From Aquabacterium sp. (lineage in GTDB: Bacteria > Pseudomonadota > Gammaproteobacteria > Burkholderiales > Burkholderiaceae_C), in the NCBI RefSeq assembly GCF_030652515.1, contig NZ_JAUSAR010000107.1, positions 1 to 64,000 on the forward strand: a stretch of DNA of 64,000 nt, written 5' to 3'. Each line of letters starts with the position of its first letter. Positions within the stretch are counted from its first letter, which is position 1. This document shows positions 34,281 to 42,569 of the stretch, in pieces. The notes beneath the pieces were generated by a model that worked only from the letters and a program-made list of their open reading frames with translations, made no database searches and had not been told where the DNA came from. The position numbers were made by a program, and so were the translations under genes.

Positions 34281-35368
34281 GCGGGCACCTGTGACAGGCT
34301 GTTGGCAGGGATGCCAGGACGGCGGGCCAGCAACTCACCCAGGCGACCGCGCAGGGCCTCGCTGGCCAGAATCATGACGAAAGCAAAACCTTGCAGCACC
34401 AGCACCGAGGCATCGGGCAGATCCAGGCGACGTTGCAGCAAGCTGCCCGCCGAACCAAAGCCGCCGAACAGGATGGCCACCGGGATCACGGCCCAAGGGT
34501 TGTGGCGCGCCACGAAGGACACCAGGATGCCCGTGTAGCCCAGGCCCGCAATCAAAGAGGCATTGGCATTGGTGTGCACCGCAGACACCTCGATGGCGCC
34601 TGCCAGGCCCGCACACGCCCCACCCAAGGCGCAGGCCGTGATCACCAGGCGGTGGCTGGGCAAGCCCACCAGGCGCGCGGCCCGGGCATTGCCGCCCACC
34701 ACCCGTGTGGCAAAACCGTGCGTGGAACCGTACAACCAGAAGCCCGCGATCAGGCAGCACGCCACGCCCCAGACCAGCCCCCAGTGCACCTCATAACCCG
34801 GGATCAAGCCCATCAGAATCGCTGGGTCCAGCGGCAAGGTCGAAGGCTTGTTCAAGCTGGATGGGTCGCGCATGGGCCCTTCCACAAAGTGCTTGAACAG
34901 TGCCACCGCCAGGTAGCCCATCAGCAGGGAACTGATGGTCTCGTTCACACCCCGGTACTGCCGCAGCGCCCCCACGATGCCGATCCACGCGGCACCCGCC
35001 GCCGCACCGGCCAGCAACACCATCACGGTGCCCGCGGCCGAGGCCGGTGGTGCAAACAGGTAAGGCAGCCCCGCACAGGCCAGGCCGCCCAACACCAAGG
35101 CCCCCTCACCGCCAATCACCATCAGCCCCGCCCGCTGCGGAATCGCCACGCACAAGGCGGTCAACATCAAAGGCGCCGAGCGCTGCAAGGTGTTCTGCCA
35201 CGAGAACGCATCGCCAAACGCGCCCTTGAACAGCAGGATCCAGGTCTCGGTGGGCGAGGTGCCACCCAGCCACACGAAGCCGCCAAACAGCAGCACCGCC
35301 CCGGCCAGCGCCAGGATGGGCAAGGCGATGCTTTCCACCGCCGACGCCATCGATGAAGAACCGCTCAT
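34277..35368 (-). CDS. BMP-type ABC transporter permease 1
   Basis: The 363-residue membrane protein (COG4603-like) has about nine helices, with the conserved ALCVAIPQRAGLMVIGGEGA block and GNARAARLVGLPSHRLVI in the cytoplasmic loop. With the permease at 33357-34280 it forms the channel of the importer. It starts 31 bases after the binding-protein gene stop, so it belongs to the same transcript. Confidence 0.9.
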   Translation of the reverse strand: MSGSSSMASAVESIALPILALAGAVLLFGGFVWLGGTSPTETWILLFKGAFGDAFSWQNTLQRSAPLMLTALCVAIPQRAGLMVIGGEGALVLGGLACAGLPYLFAPPASAAGTVMVLLAGAAAGAAWIGIVGALRQYRGVNETISSLLMGYLAVALFKHFVEGPMRDPSSLNKPSTLPLDPAILMGLIPGYEVHWGLVWGVACCLIAGFWLYGSTHGFATRVVGGNARAARLVGLPSHRLVITACALGGACAGLAGAIEVSAVHTNANASLIAGLGYTGILVSFVARHNPWAVIPVAILFGGFGSAGSLLQRRLDLPDASVLVLQGFAFVMILASEALRGRLGELLARRPGIPANSLSQVPA

Positions 35369-35399
35369 GTGAACCGCCTTTTCAAGCTACAACCGGAAC

Positions 35400-36518
35400 T
35401 CAGACCTTGCCGATGACGCCTTCGACCAGGTAGTTCATGCCTTCCAGCACGGGGTCAATCTGCTTGATCGTTGTGCCCTTGGGCACCACCACCTTGCCGG
35501 TGTTGTCCTTGATCTCACCCTTGAAGATCTCGAACTCGTCTTTCAGCATCAAGGCCTTGATGGCGTCGGCGTTCTTGCGCGCACCCTCAGACACGGCGGG
35601 GCCGTAAGGCGAGGTTTTGACGAAGCCTTCCTTCAAGCCACCACGCAGGAAGTTGGGGTGCGGCTTGCCGGTGCGCGCGGCATCCACGATCTGCTTGTAG
35701 GGGGTGACCCAGTTCCACTCGGCACCCGTGAGGTAAGCATTGGGCGCCAGCTTGGCTTGCGAGGCGTGGTAACCGCAGACGAACTTGCCGCGCTTGGCCG
35801 CTGTTTCGACGATGACCTTGGGGCCGTCCACGTGCATGGTGAACACGTCCACGCCCTGGTCGGCCAGGCTGTTGGTGGCTTCGGCCTCTTTCACCGGCAT
35901 GGACCAGTCACCCGTGAAGATGACCGAGCAGGTGATGTCCGGGTGCACCGAGCGCGCGCCCATCGTGAAGGCGTTGATGTTGCGCAGCACCTGGGGGATG
36001 GGCTTGGCCGCCACGAAGCCGATCTTCTTGGACTTGGTGGCGTGGCCGGCGATCACGCCGTTGAGGTATTGTGCTTCGTCGATGTAGCCAAAGAAGCTGC
36101 CCACGTTCTTGGGGTGCTTGGCCGCGTCCCACATGCCGCCGCAATGGGCGAAGCGCACGTCGGGGTTCTTCTTGGCCACGTCCAGGATGTGGGGGTTGAA
36201 GTAACCGAAGGAGGTGGGAAAGAGCAGCGTGGCGCCGTCTTGCGAGATCATGCCCTGCATGGTCTTTTGCACCGATTGGGTCTCGGGCACGTTCTCTTCA
36301 CCCACGATCTTGATGCCGGGCATCTTCTTGATCTCGGACGCCGCTTCATAGTGCGACTGGTTGTAGCCAAAGTCGTCCTTGGGGCCCACGTAGATCATGC
36401 CGATGGTGATGGGCTTTTGCGCCAACACCAGGTCGGACCAGCCCGCCATGGCGACACCCGCCCCCGTGGCGCCCACCGTTTTGAGCCAAGAACGACGATT
36501 CCATTGATCCAGCGACAT
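35400..36518 (-). CDS. BMP-family ABC transporter substrate-binding protein
   Basis: The ATG at 36518 (MSLDQWNRRSWLKTVGATGA) has a strong AAGGAG site; the upstream extension is promoter sequence. A Tat-type signal peptide (NRRSWLK) is present. The 372-residue product has the BMP/PnrA fold, with IGMIYVGPKDDFGYNQSHYE at the mature N-terminus. It is the first gene of the 13-gene cluster and probably supplies ligand recognition for the BMP importer. PnrA relatives bind purine nucleosides; here the ligand could be a ureide or amide. Confidence 0.92.
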   Translation of the reverse strand: MSLDQWNRRSWLKTVGATGAGVAMAGWSDLVLAQKPITIGMIYVGPKDDFGYNQSHYEAASEIKKMPGIKIVGEENVPETQSVQKTMQGMISQDGATLLFPTSFGYFNPHILDVAKKNPDVRFAHCGGMWDAAKHPKNVGSFFGYIDEAQYLNGVIAGHATKSKKIGFVAAKPIPQVLRNINAFTMGARSVHPDITCSVIFTGDWSMPVKEAEATNSLADQGVDVFTMHVDGPKVIVETAAKRGKFVCGYHASQAKLAPNAYLTGAEWNWVTPYKQIVDAARTGKPHPNFLRGGLKEGFVKTSPYGPAVSEGARKNADAIKALMLKDEFEIFKGEIKDNTGKVVVPKGTTIKQIDPVLEGMNYLVEGVIGKV

Positions 36519-36563
36519 GCGTTTTCTCCTTGCACCGGCTTGATGCACCGTTGATGTACCAGC

Positions 36564-36573
36564 TTGTATACCA
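36564..36573. promoter_or_regulatory. Candidate GntR (FadR-type) operator
   Basis: TTGTATACCA is a near-perfect TGGTATACCA/TTGTATACAA-type palindrome, the form bound by many FCD-subfamily GntR proteins. It lies 46 bases upstream of the first gene of the cluster, whose last gene encodes such a regulator. A second partial copy (GTACCAGC) lies immediately beside it. Confidence 0.5.
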
Positions 36574-36626
36574 GCAACATCCATGCCAATACAGGCAAAT
36601 GCGGTCCGGACCTGAGGCTCCTGCAA

Positions 36627-36644
36627 ACCCCTACCACTAGGGGT
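36627..36644. promoter_or_regulatory. 18-bp palindrome ACCCCTA-N4-TAGGGGT
   Basis: Two perfect 7-base arms flank a CCAC spacer in the divergent gap, 55 bases upstream of the lipoprotein gene and 109 bases upstream of the binding-protein gene. The shape resembles NarL/LuxR-type response-regulator sites. No regulator of that class is in the window. Confidence 0.5.
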
Positions 36645-36698
36645 GGACATGGGCCTTCAATCAATGAAAGGATCGCAGTTAAACCAATGGGAGGGTGC

Positions 36699-38438
36699 AT
36701 GAAGAAAATCCTGGGAAACCTGTGCGTTTGGATCACCCCTGCGCTTTTGCTTGGCTGCCAATCTGTTCAAACCCTTGGCAAGGTGGATGGTGACGACCAG
36801 GTGATCTTCAACTCGGCGGACAAACGAGCGGTGTTCGTGACAACCCAGCCAGTCAAGGACTTTCGTGCATTTGCAAACACAGGCAAGGCTGGGGATGCCA
36901 GCCAGGTGACCGCAGGTGCACGTCGCCGTGTGATCTGCGCAGAACCCAGTCCGGACGTGGCCAAAGCCATCAGTGAAGCCTTGCAACTGCAGCTCAAGGC
37001 CACCGATGGGAAAAACGAAGTGGGCGCAGGTGTCAGCAGGTCGGTCACGGAAAGCATTGCCCAACTCGGGCAGCGCATCGCAACGATTCAATTGTTGCGT
37101 GATGAGTTGGCGGATCTTTGCCGCGCGTACTCCAACGGGGCGGTCACCAACATCACTTACACCCTTCGGCTCAGCCGCCTGGACCGCAAGATGATCACCC
37201 TTCTGATCAGCGAAGCAGGCGCTGGCGCGCTCACTCGAGGACTGATCGCCCTGACCGGATCGGCCCAGGTGGAGGGGGGTGCTGTCAGTCCAGAAACTCT
37301 GAAGCGAGCGGACGAACGGATCAAAGCCAGCGCAGAGCAACTCGCGGACGAGACCAAGGCCCTGAGAACCCTGGACGCGCAAGTGAAAGACAAAAAAAGC
37401 GCGATTGATCAGGCCAAAGCAAATCAAGCAGAGACCGCATCCCTGCAAGACGAGGCCAATGAGCTAGGCTCCAAGCAAGCAGCGGCACAGAAGAAGATCG
37501 AATCGCGCCAGCAAGAGCTTGCGGATCTCATCGCGGCCAAAGGCGCACTGGAAATCGCCTCCAGTGGCGGCGTGAAGAGCAACGGACAGGCTCTGGCCGT
37601 GGCCACCTTGCTGAACGGTGGCAAAGATGGTGACCCTCAGCCACACAACGGCTCGCCCGTCGATCTGCTGAAGATTCACCGCAACTACATGGACGACGTG
37701 GATGTTGGCGTATTGCTGGACGCCTGCTTCACCACCATGGAAGACTCGTCCAGGGAGCCGGTGAGCGACCAAGGTGCCACCCAACGACAAAATCGCCTGA
37801 ACGATATCAACAAAGAGCTGAACACCTTGCAGTCAGAAATATCTTTTCTGAGCAGCCAAATTGAAGCCAGCGAAGCAGAGTTCATGGCAACCAATCCAAA
37901 TCCCACGCAAGTCGACCGGTCAAAGTTCCACGCTTCACAAATGCGCAGCGACGGGCGCATCAAATTCAGCCAGGCCTTGTCGCGGGAGAAGAAGTTGATC
38001 GAAGAGGCCGCTGGCATCAAGCAAGATCTGGAGACTGGATCACAGCCCGTGGCCAACACCTTGCTGGCCACTTGGTGCAATCGAGAAGGCATGACTCAGA
38101 TCATCAGCGCCGTGAATCAGCAGGTGAATGCCAATTTGCTCAAACGTCTGATCGCCCAAGAAAGCACGATGGACATCAAAAACATCCTGCCAGTGCTGGC
38201 CTTACAAACCTGCACCCAGATCAACAGTGGCTTATCTTCCCCTGCGGCTGAGCGGGGCTCGAACTCGTATGGGTCCATTGTCAGTTCAAGCAGGAGTGAG
38301 CTTCAAACCTGCGTGCTGGACCTGATGAGCGCATTGTCAACACCGGCCAATCATGAGAACGGCCCGACCGCAGCCGGCGCTACCAGACTTGCCATCAAGG
38401 ATCCAGTCAAGGCCAAGAAAGCCAAAGCTCAACCTTGA
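36699..38438 (+). CDS. Coiled-coil lipoprotein of unknown function
   Basis: The ATG at 36699 follows GGGAGGG. A lipoprotein signal peptide ends in the lipobox LLLGC, so Cys22 should be lipidated. The 579-residue protein has a middle region (about residues 205-300) rich in Ala, Lys, Glu and Gln that looks like a long coiled coil, and another helical segment around residues 365-450. The C-terminus is Lys/Ala-rich. I recognise no family. Base composition is somewhat lower in GC than the neighbours. It is divergent from the ureide cluster. Confidence 0.75.
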   Translation: MKKILGNLCVWITPALLLGCQSVQTLGKVDGDDQVIFNSADKRAVFVTTQPVKDFRAFANTGKAGDASQVTAGARRRVICAEPSPDVAKAISEALQLQLKATDGKNEVGAGVSRSVTESIAQLGQRIATIQLLRDELADLCRAYSNGAVTNITYTLRLSRLDRKMITLLISEAGAGALTRGLIALTGSAQVEGGAVSPETLKRADERIKASAEQLADETKALRTLDAQVKDKKSAIDQAKANQAETASLQDEANELGSKQAAAQKKIESRQQELADLIAAKGALEIASSGGVKSNGQALAVATLLNGGKDGDPQPHNGSPVDLLKIHRNYMDDVDVGVLLDACFTTMEDSSREPVSDQGATQRQNRLNDINKELNTLQSEISFLSSQIEASEAEFMATNPNPTQVDRSKFHASQMRSDGRIKFSQALSREKKLIEEAAGIKQDLETGSQPVANTLLATWCNREGMTQIISAVNQQVNANLLKRLIAQESTMDIKNILPVLALQTCTQINSGLSSPAAERGSNSYGSIVSSSRSELQTCVLDLMSALSTPANHENGPTAAGATRLAIKDPVKAKKAKAQP

Positions 38439-38500
38439 CCAGCCCAATCAAGCCAGGCCGGTTCGACCGCTTCAGGGTAATCCCCCGGGCGGTGTCTTGG

Positions 38501-39574
38501 TCAGGGCTGGGGAAAATGCAGCGTCTGCGTCGGAAACGCGACCTGGGCACCGTGCTGCGCCACGATCCGGCCGATCTTCAGCAGCACGTCTTGCTTGACC
38601 TCCTGGTAGGCCACCCACACCACGGTTTTGGTGAAGGCGTAGACCATCAGGTCCAGCGATGAGGCCCCGAACTGGTTGAAGTTGACGATCAGCGTCTGCG
38701 TGGCGTCGATGTCGGGGTGCGCCACCAGCATCGCGCGGATGTCGGCCACGATGGGCTCAATGCGGTCGATGTCCTCGTAGCGCAGGCCGATGGTCTCCTT
38801 GATGCGCCGGTGGCTCATGCGCGAGGGGTTCTCCACCACGATGGTGGTGAACACCGCGTTGGGCACGTAGATCGGGTTCTTGTTGAAGGCGCGCACGCGC
38901 GTGTGGCGCCAGCTGATGTATTCCACCGTGCCTTCGATGCTCTTGTCGGGCGAGCGGATCCAATCGCCCACGCTGAAGGGGCGGTCCAGGTAAATGGTCA
39001 GGCCGCCAAAGAAGTTGGCCAGGATGTCCTTGGCGGCAAAGCCCACCGCGATGCCGCCCACGCCGCCCAGGGCCAACAGCCCGGTGATGTGAAAGCCCAG
39101 CGTCTGCGCCACCATGAGCACCGCCACCACGAAGGTGACCAGGCGCGCCAGCTTGCCCAGGGCATCGATGGTGGTGTCGTCCACCTCTTCGCCACGCGCC
39201 AGGCGGGCGGCGATGATGTGGCGGCTGGCCTTGCCAATGAAGCGCAGCAGAAACCAGACCACGCAGGTGATCAGCGCCACATCGCGCAAGGACTGCACCT
39301 CGGCCAGGAAGGGCTCTTCCACATGCCGTTGCAGCACACGCGCCATGTAGCTGAAGCCCACCACCCACATGGCCACCAGGATGGGCCGGCGGGCGGTGCT
39401 GACCACGGCTTCATCCCAGGCCGTGGCCGTGTTCGCCGTCCACTTCGCGGCCTGGCGCAACAACACTTGCGCGAGCTGGTTCAGCACAATGGTGACGATC
39501 GCAATGGCGATCAAGGACGCCACCCAAGGCTCGATGCCCACGTGGCGGCTCAACCAATCACTCAGAATGTTCAT
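38501..39574 (-). CDS. MscS-family mechanosensitive channel
   Basis: The 357-residue protein has about five predicted membrane helices and the MscS pore and vestibule signature LALGGVGGIAVGFAAKDILA followed by FFGGLTIYLDRPFSVGDWI. It is longer than E. coli MscS (286 aa) because of extra N-terminal helices, as in YnaI-like channels. It should release osmolytes on hypo-osmotic shock. A GGGG-type site precedes the ATG. It ends 63 bases from the lipoprotein stop, in convergent orientation. Confidence 0.92.
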   Translation of the reverse strand: MNILSDWLSRHVGIEPWVASLIAIAIVTIVLNQLAQVLLRQAAKWTANTATAWDEAVVSTARRPILVAMWVVGFSYMARVLQRHVEEPFLAEVQSLRDVALITCVVWFLLRFIGKASRHIIAARLARGEEVDDTTIDALGKLARLVTFVVAVLMVAQTLGFHITGLLALGGVGGIAVGFAAKDILANFFGGLTIYLDRPFSVGDWIRSPDKSIEGTVEYISWRHTRVRAFNKNPIYVPNAVFTTIVVENPSRMSHRRIKETIGLRYEDIDRIEPIVADIRAMLVAHPDIDATQTLIVNFNQFGASSLDLMVYAFTKTVVWVAYQEVKQDVLLKIGRIVAQHGAQVAFPTQTLHFPQP

Positions 39575-39610
39575 GCCCCCACTGTAACGGCCCGGTGCCC
39601 AGGAGAAACC

Positions 39611-40600
39611 ATGGACCTCAAACGCACGCTGGTCAGGACCGCGCTCTGGGCGGCTGCCATCAGCGCATCAAGCAGCGCCTTCGCCCAGGACACCTTCAAC
39701 TACCAGGGCCTGTGCGATGCATCGGCCGCCGTGGCGCTGGATGCAGATCACTTCGTGGTGGCCGACGATGAGCGCAACACCCTGGTGGTGTATCGGCGCG
39801 GGCAAGCGGCGGCGGTGGACAAGCTGGACGTCTCAAGCTTTCTGGGCACCAAGCCCGACAAGGAGTCGGACATCGAAGGCGCGGCGTCCATCGGCCAACG
39901 CACCTACTGGGTGTCTTCGCATGGGCGCAACAGCGAGGGCAAGCGGCAGGATCGGCGTTTGCGCTTCTTTGCGACCGAGGTGATCAGCCGCGCTGCGCCG
40001 CCAAAGCAGCCCCCTTTCAAGCTGGTGACCGTGGGCAAGGCGTACTCGGGCTTGTTGGACGACCTGTTGGCGGCCCCCTCATTGGCGGCGTTCAAGCTGG
40101 CCGGTGCGGCCGCCAAAGCACCCGAGGCGGAGGGCGGGCTGAACATCGAAGGCCTGGCTGCCACGCCTGACGGGCGCCTGCTCATCGGGTTCAGAAACCC
40201 GGTGCCCCAGCAGCGCGCCTTGCTGGTGCCGCTGGAGAACCCCAACGAGGTGATCGACCACGGTGCACGCGCTCGCTGGGGTCAGGCCATTCAGCTGGAC
40301 CTGGGGCGGCGGGGGATTCGCAGCATTGACTGGGTGGGGTCGGCTTACCTGATCGTGGCGGGGCCCCCGGAGGACACGGGGGCGTTTGCGCTGTACCGCT
40401 GGTCAGGCGACCCTGGCCAGGCGCCCGTGCTGGTGAAGGGTGTTGACTTGAAGGGCTTGCACCCGGAGGCGGTGTTCGCGGTGCCCGGCACACAGGGGTT
40501 CCAGGTGTTGAGTGACGATGGGCAGCGCAAGCATCGTGGCCTGGTGTGCAAGGTGCTGCCTCGTGGCTGGCAAGGCTTTCGGAGTTGGGGCCCGGGCTGA
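39611..40600 (+). CDS. Exported DUF3616-family protein
   Basis: The ATG at 39611 directly follows AGGAGAAACC; the long upstream extension of the open frame is antisense to mscS. A Sec signal peptide (MDLKRTLVRTALWAAAISAS, cleavage after SAFA) leads a 329-residue product with a propeller-like pattern: DADHFVVADDERNTLVVY, IEGAASIGQRTYWVSSHGRN, LNIEGLAATPDGRLLIGFRN. These match DUF3616, a periplasmic beta-propeller-like family of unknown function. Confidence 0.85.
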   Translation: MDLKRTLVRTALWAAAISASSSAFAQDTFNYQGLCDASAAVALDADHFVVADDERNTLVVYRRGQAAAVDKLDVSSFLGTKPDKESDIEGAASIGQRTYWVSSHGRNSEGKRQDRRLRFFATEVISRAAPPKQPPFKLVTVGKAYSGLLDDLLAAPSLAAFKLAGAAAKAPEAEGGLNIEGLAATPDGRLLIGFRNPVPQQRALLVPLENPNEVIDHGARARWGQAIQLDLGRRGIRSIDWVGSAYLIVAGPPEDTGAFALYRWSGDPGQAPVLVKGVDLKGLHPEAVFAVPGTQGFQVLSDDGQRKHRGLVCKVLPRGWQGFRSWGPG

Positions 40601-40608
40601 GGGGCGGC

Positions 40609-41091
40609 TTAATGAACCCGCAGCACCTCAAACTGCTGTCGGATTGGAGCGACCTGTATCGACACCTCATCACCCTCGCATTTACCCAGCATGGCCCTGC
40701 CCAAAGGAGCTTCGATGCTGATGACCTGAATGAGCTGCGCGCCGCTGACCAACTTCATGCTGCCTCCATCGGGGCCGAGAAAGAGCTGTTGCTGCTTGTC
40801 GTCGGCATCGACCAGGCAGACCAGCGCGCCGAGCTGTATACCTTTGCTGGCATCGTAGGGGAGCGGGCGGAATTGGCGCCAATGGGCCATCGCCTGGCGG
40901 ATGGCTTCGGCGCGACGAGCTTGGCCGGTGGCCAGGTAGGCGGCTTCGAGTCCCAAGGTGTCGTATTTGTTTTCGGCGATGTTTTCTTCGTGAGTCGCCG
41001 TTTCATGGGCCGCCCGCGCTGCCTGCTCAGCTTGCAGCAGGTCTTCGGCGAGCCGTTCCAGCACCTGCTGCTGCAGCAAGAATTTATCCAT
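40609..41091 (-). CDS. GreA/GreB C-terminal-like protein
   Basis: The start is set at 41091 (MDKFLLQQQVLERLAEDLLQ), giving 160 residues. The N-terminal half is a helical coiled-coil region with QAARAAHETATHEENIAENK, and the C-terminal half has the Gre FKBP-like signature (ISIEAPLGRAMLGKCEGDEV). This organisation is similar to transcription elongation factors but lacks the standard Gre N-terminus, so it may be a Gre-like RNA polymerase-binding protein. It converges on the DUF3616 gene with an 8-base gap. Confidence 0.75.
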   Translation of the reverse strand: MDKFLLQQQVLERLAEDLLQAEQAARAAHETATHEENIAENKYDTLGLEAAYLATGQARRAEAIRQAMAHWRQFRPLPYDASKGIQLGALVCLVDADDKQQQLFLGPDGGSMKLVSGAQLIQVISIEAPLGRAMLGKCEGDEVSIQVAPIRQQFEVLRVH

Positions 41092-41299
41092 GATGAAAGG
41101 TGGGCATCTCGAACAAGCGGGGGACAGGTCTTGATTATGAAGGGCTCCACCAGCCGTTTCCTGTCGCCCATTTCGGTGCATCAAACGGCAGGAACTGGCC
41201 GGGAACGGGTCCCGACCCCGAGCCGTCGCTCATGAAGCAGATCTCATTGCCGCAAAGCGGTCGGTTCAAGCGCTTCAGACAGACACCAGTTTTTCATCT

Positions 41300-42043
41300 T
41301 CATGCGGCGACGAACGGCTGAATGCGACTGGACAGCGCGCTCTTGCGAGCAAGCAGGAACGCGCGCAACGATGCCGGGTAGTTCGCGCTGGCAGCTCCCT
41401 TGACCGAGTCTGTTGCGGCCAGAGCGACGCGCCAAGCACGGACGCGGGGCGTCTGGGCGAAGAACCCGAAATCCTCGAACTGCTCGAAAACATCGAAGTA
41501 GCGGAACACCGGTCCGAACACCGCATCCACCATCGTGAAGCGCTCGCCGGCGAAGTACGGCCCCGTGGTCAGTTCGGTCTCAATCTGCTCGAACCTGCTG
41601 CGGATGTCCGCGACCTTGGCCAAAAGCGTTTCTTCGTCGGGCGCGTTGTAGAACGCGCCGATGGCGTTGAGCACCGCCGAGCCGAACTCCATCCAGCCAC
41701 GATGTCGGGCGCGCTCCAAGGCGTCTTGCGGATGCAGTCTAGGTGACGCAGTCTCGTCGAGATATTCGCATATCACCGCCGATTCAAAGATCGGCTGCCC
41801 GTCAACCAGAAGCACCGGCGTCTTGCCAAGGGGCGACACTTTGAGAAACCAGTCTGGCTTGTGGGTCAGATCGATGTCAACGCGCTCGAACGCAATGCAC
41901 TTTTCTGACAAGACGATCGCAGCGCGCTGCACATAAGGGCACAGGCGGTGGCTGATCAAGGTCAGTGCCGGACGGCCGAACAGGTGCACAGGCTTCGCGC
42001 CTTCCGTAGGAAGGTCGACGAATTTGCACAATACGCTTCTCAT
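41300..42043 (-). CDS. Glutathione S-transferase family protein
   Basis: The ATG at 42043 has AAGGAG upstream; the longer frame adds 26 residues without a start signal. The 247-residue protein has a thioredoxin-like GST N domain (LISHRLCPYVQRAAIVLSEK; KTPVLLVDGQPIFESAVICE) and a helical C domain. The CPYVQ motif suggests a catalytic Cys, as in Omega-like or Beta-like GSTs with thiol-transferase activity. It follows a DoxX gene with a 16-base gap and is divergent from a LysR gene. Confidence 0.88.
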   Translation of the reverse strand: MRSVLCKFVDLPTEGAKPVHLFGRPALTLISHRLCPYVQRAAIVLSEKCIAFERVDIDLTHKPDWFLKVSPLGKTPVLLVDGQPIFESAVICEYLDETASPRLHPQDALERARHRGWMEFGSAVLNAIGAFYNAPDEETLLAKVADIRSRFEQIETELTTGPYFAGERFTMVDAVFGPVFRYFDVFEQFEDFGFFAQTPRVRAWRVALAATDSVKGAASANYPASLRAFLLARKSALSSRIQPFVAA

Positions 42044-42059
42044 TGCATTTCTCCTTGGC

Positions 42060-42491
42060 TCAGGCTCGCGCCAAACGGGGAACGAGCCACGCCCCTCGGC
42101 GCAGCGCGAATGCGCCGTCACCGAGTAGCCACAGCGCGAGCGACGCGATGACCAGAAACACCGGATACTCCCAGCCTCCGTTGGGGCTGGTGTGCATCCA
42201 GCCGTTGGGCAGATGCACCCACGCGGCCGTCGTCATGACTGGAACCAGTGCCAACGACATCTGGCGCGCGTAGACACCGAAGACGAGCGCCAGGCCGCCC
42301 AGCAGTTCGGCAGCGAACACCGGATAAGCAAGGAAGCCGGGGAGGCCGACGCTTGCAAAGAACTGGGCGGTACCTGGCAACGTGAAAACGAACAGCTTCA
42401 ACAGCGCATGGGCGATCCACATCACGCCCAGGCTGATGCGAAGCAGTGCCACGCCATAGGGCACGGTTCCATGGACATCGGTTGGGTTCAT
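42060..42491 (-). CDS. DoxX-family membrane protein
   Basis: The ATG at 42491 (MNPTDVHG) is chosen because GAGGAAATGCAA gives good spacing; an ATG two codons earlier is too close to the site. The 143-residue product has four membrane helices and the DoxX-like LLRISLGVMWIAHALLKLFV and FPVFAAELLGGLALVFGVYA-type segments. DoxX proteins are linked with redox and thiol stress complexes. It shares a transcript with the GST gene and is probably controlled by the divergent LysR protein. Confidence 0.88.
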   Translation of the reverse strand: MNPTDVHGTVPYGVALLRISLGVMWIAHALLKLFVFTLPGTAQFFASVGLPGFLAYPVFAAELLGGLALVFGVYARQMSLALVPVMTTAAWVHLPNGWMHTSPNGGWEYPVFLVIASLALWLLGDGAFALRRGAWLVPRLARA

Positions 42492-42530
42492 TTGCATTTC
42501 CTCATTGAGTAACGATGGCGAGACTGTACG

Positions 42531-42546
42531 ATTGCGAATTAGCAAT
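42531..42546. promoter_or_regulatory. LysR-type operator between doxX and lysR
   Basis: ATTGC and GCAAT are separated by GAATTA, a perfect 5-bp inverted repeat with an interior palindrome. It lies in the 78-base divergent gap, 24 bases from the LysR start and 40 from the doxX start, and contains the T-N11-A arrangement. It is a good candidate for the LysR site controlling both directions. Confidence 0.55.
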
Positions 42547-42569
42547 GAAAATAGGCACCTCCGCAAACC

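Noticed and set aside
38717-39610. Upstream extension of the DUF3616 frame
   Set aside because: The extension lies antisense to mscS; the AGGAG-preceded ATG at 39611 and a signal peptide define the real start.
40601-41299. Plus-strand 229-residue frame at 40546-41235
   Set aside because: It opposes the Gre-like gene, which has domain support, and has no start signal.
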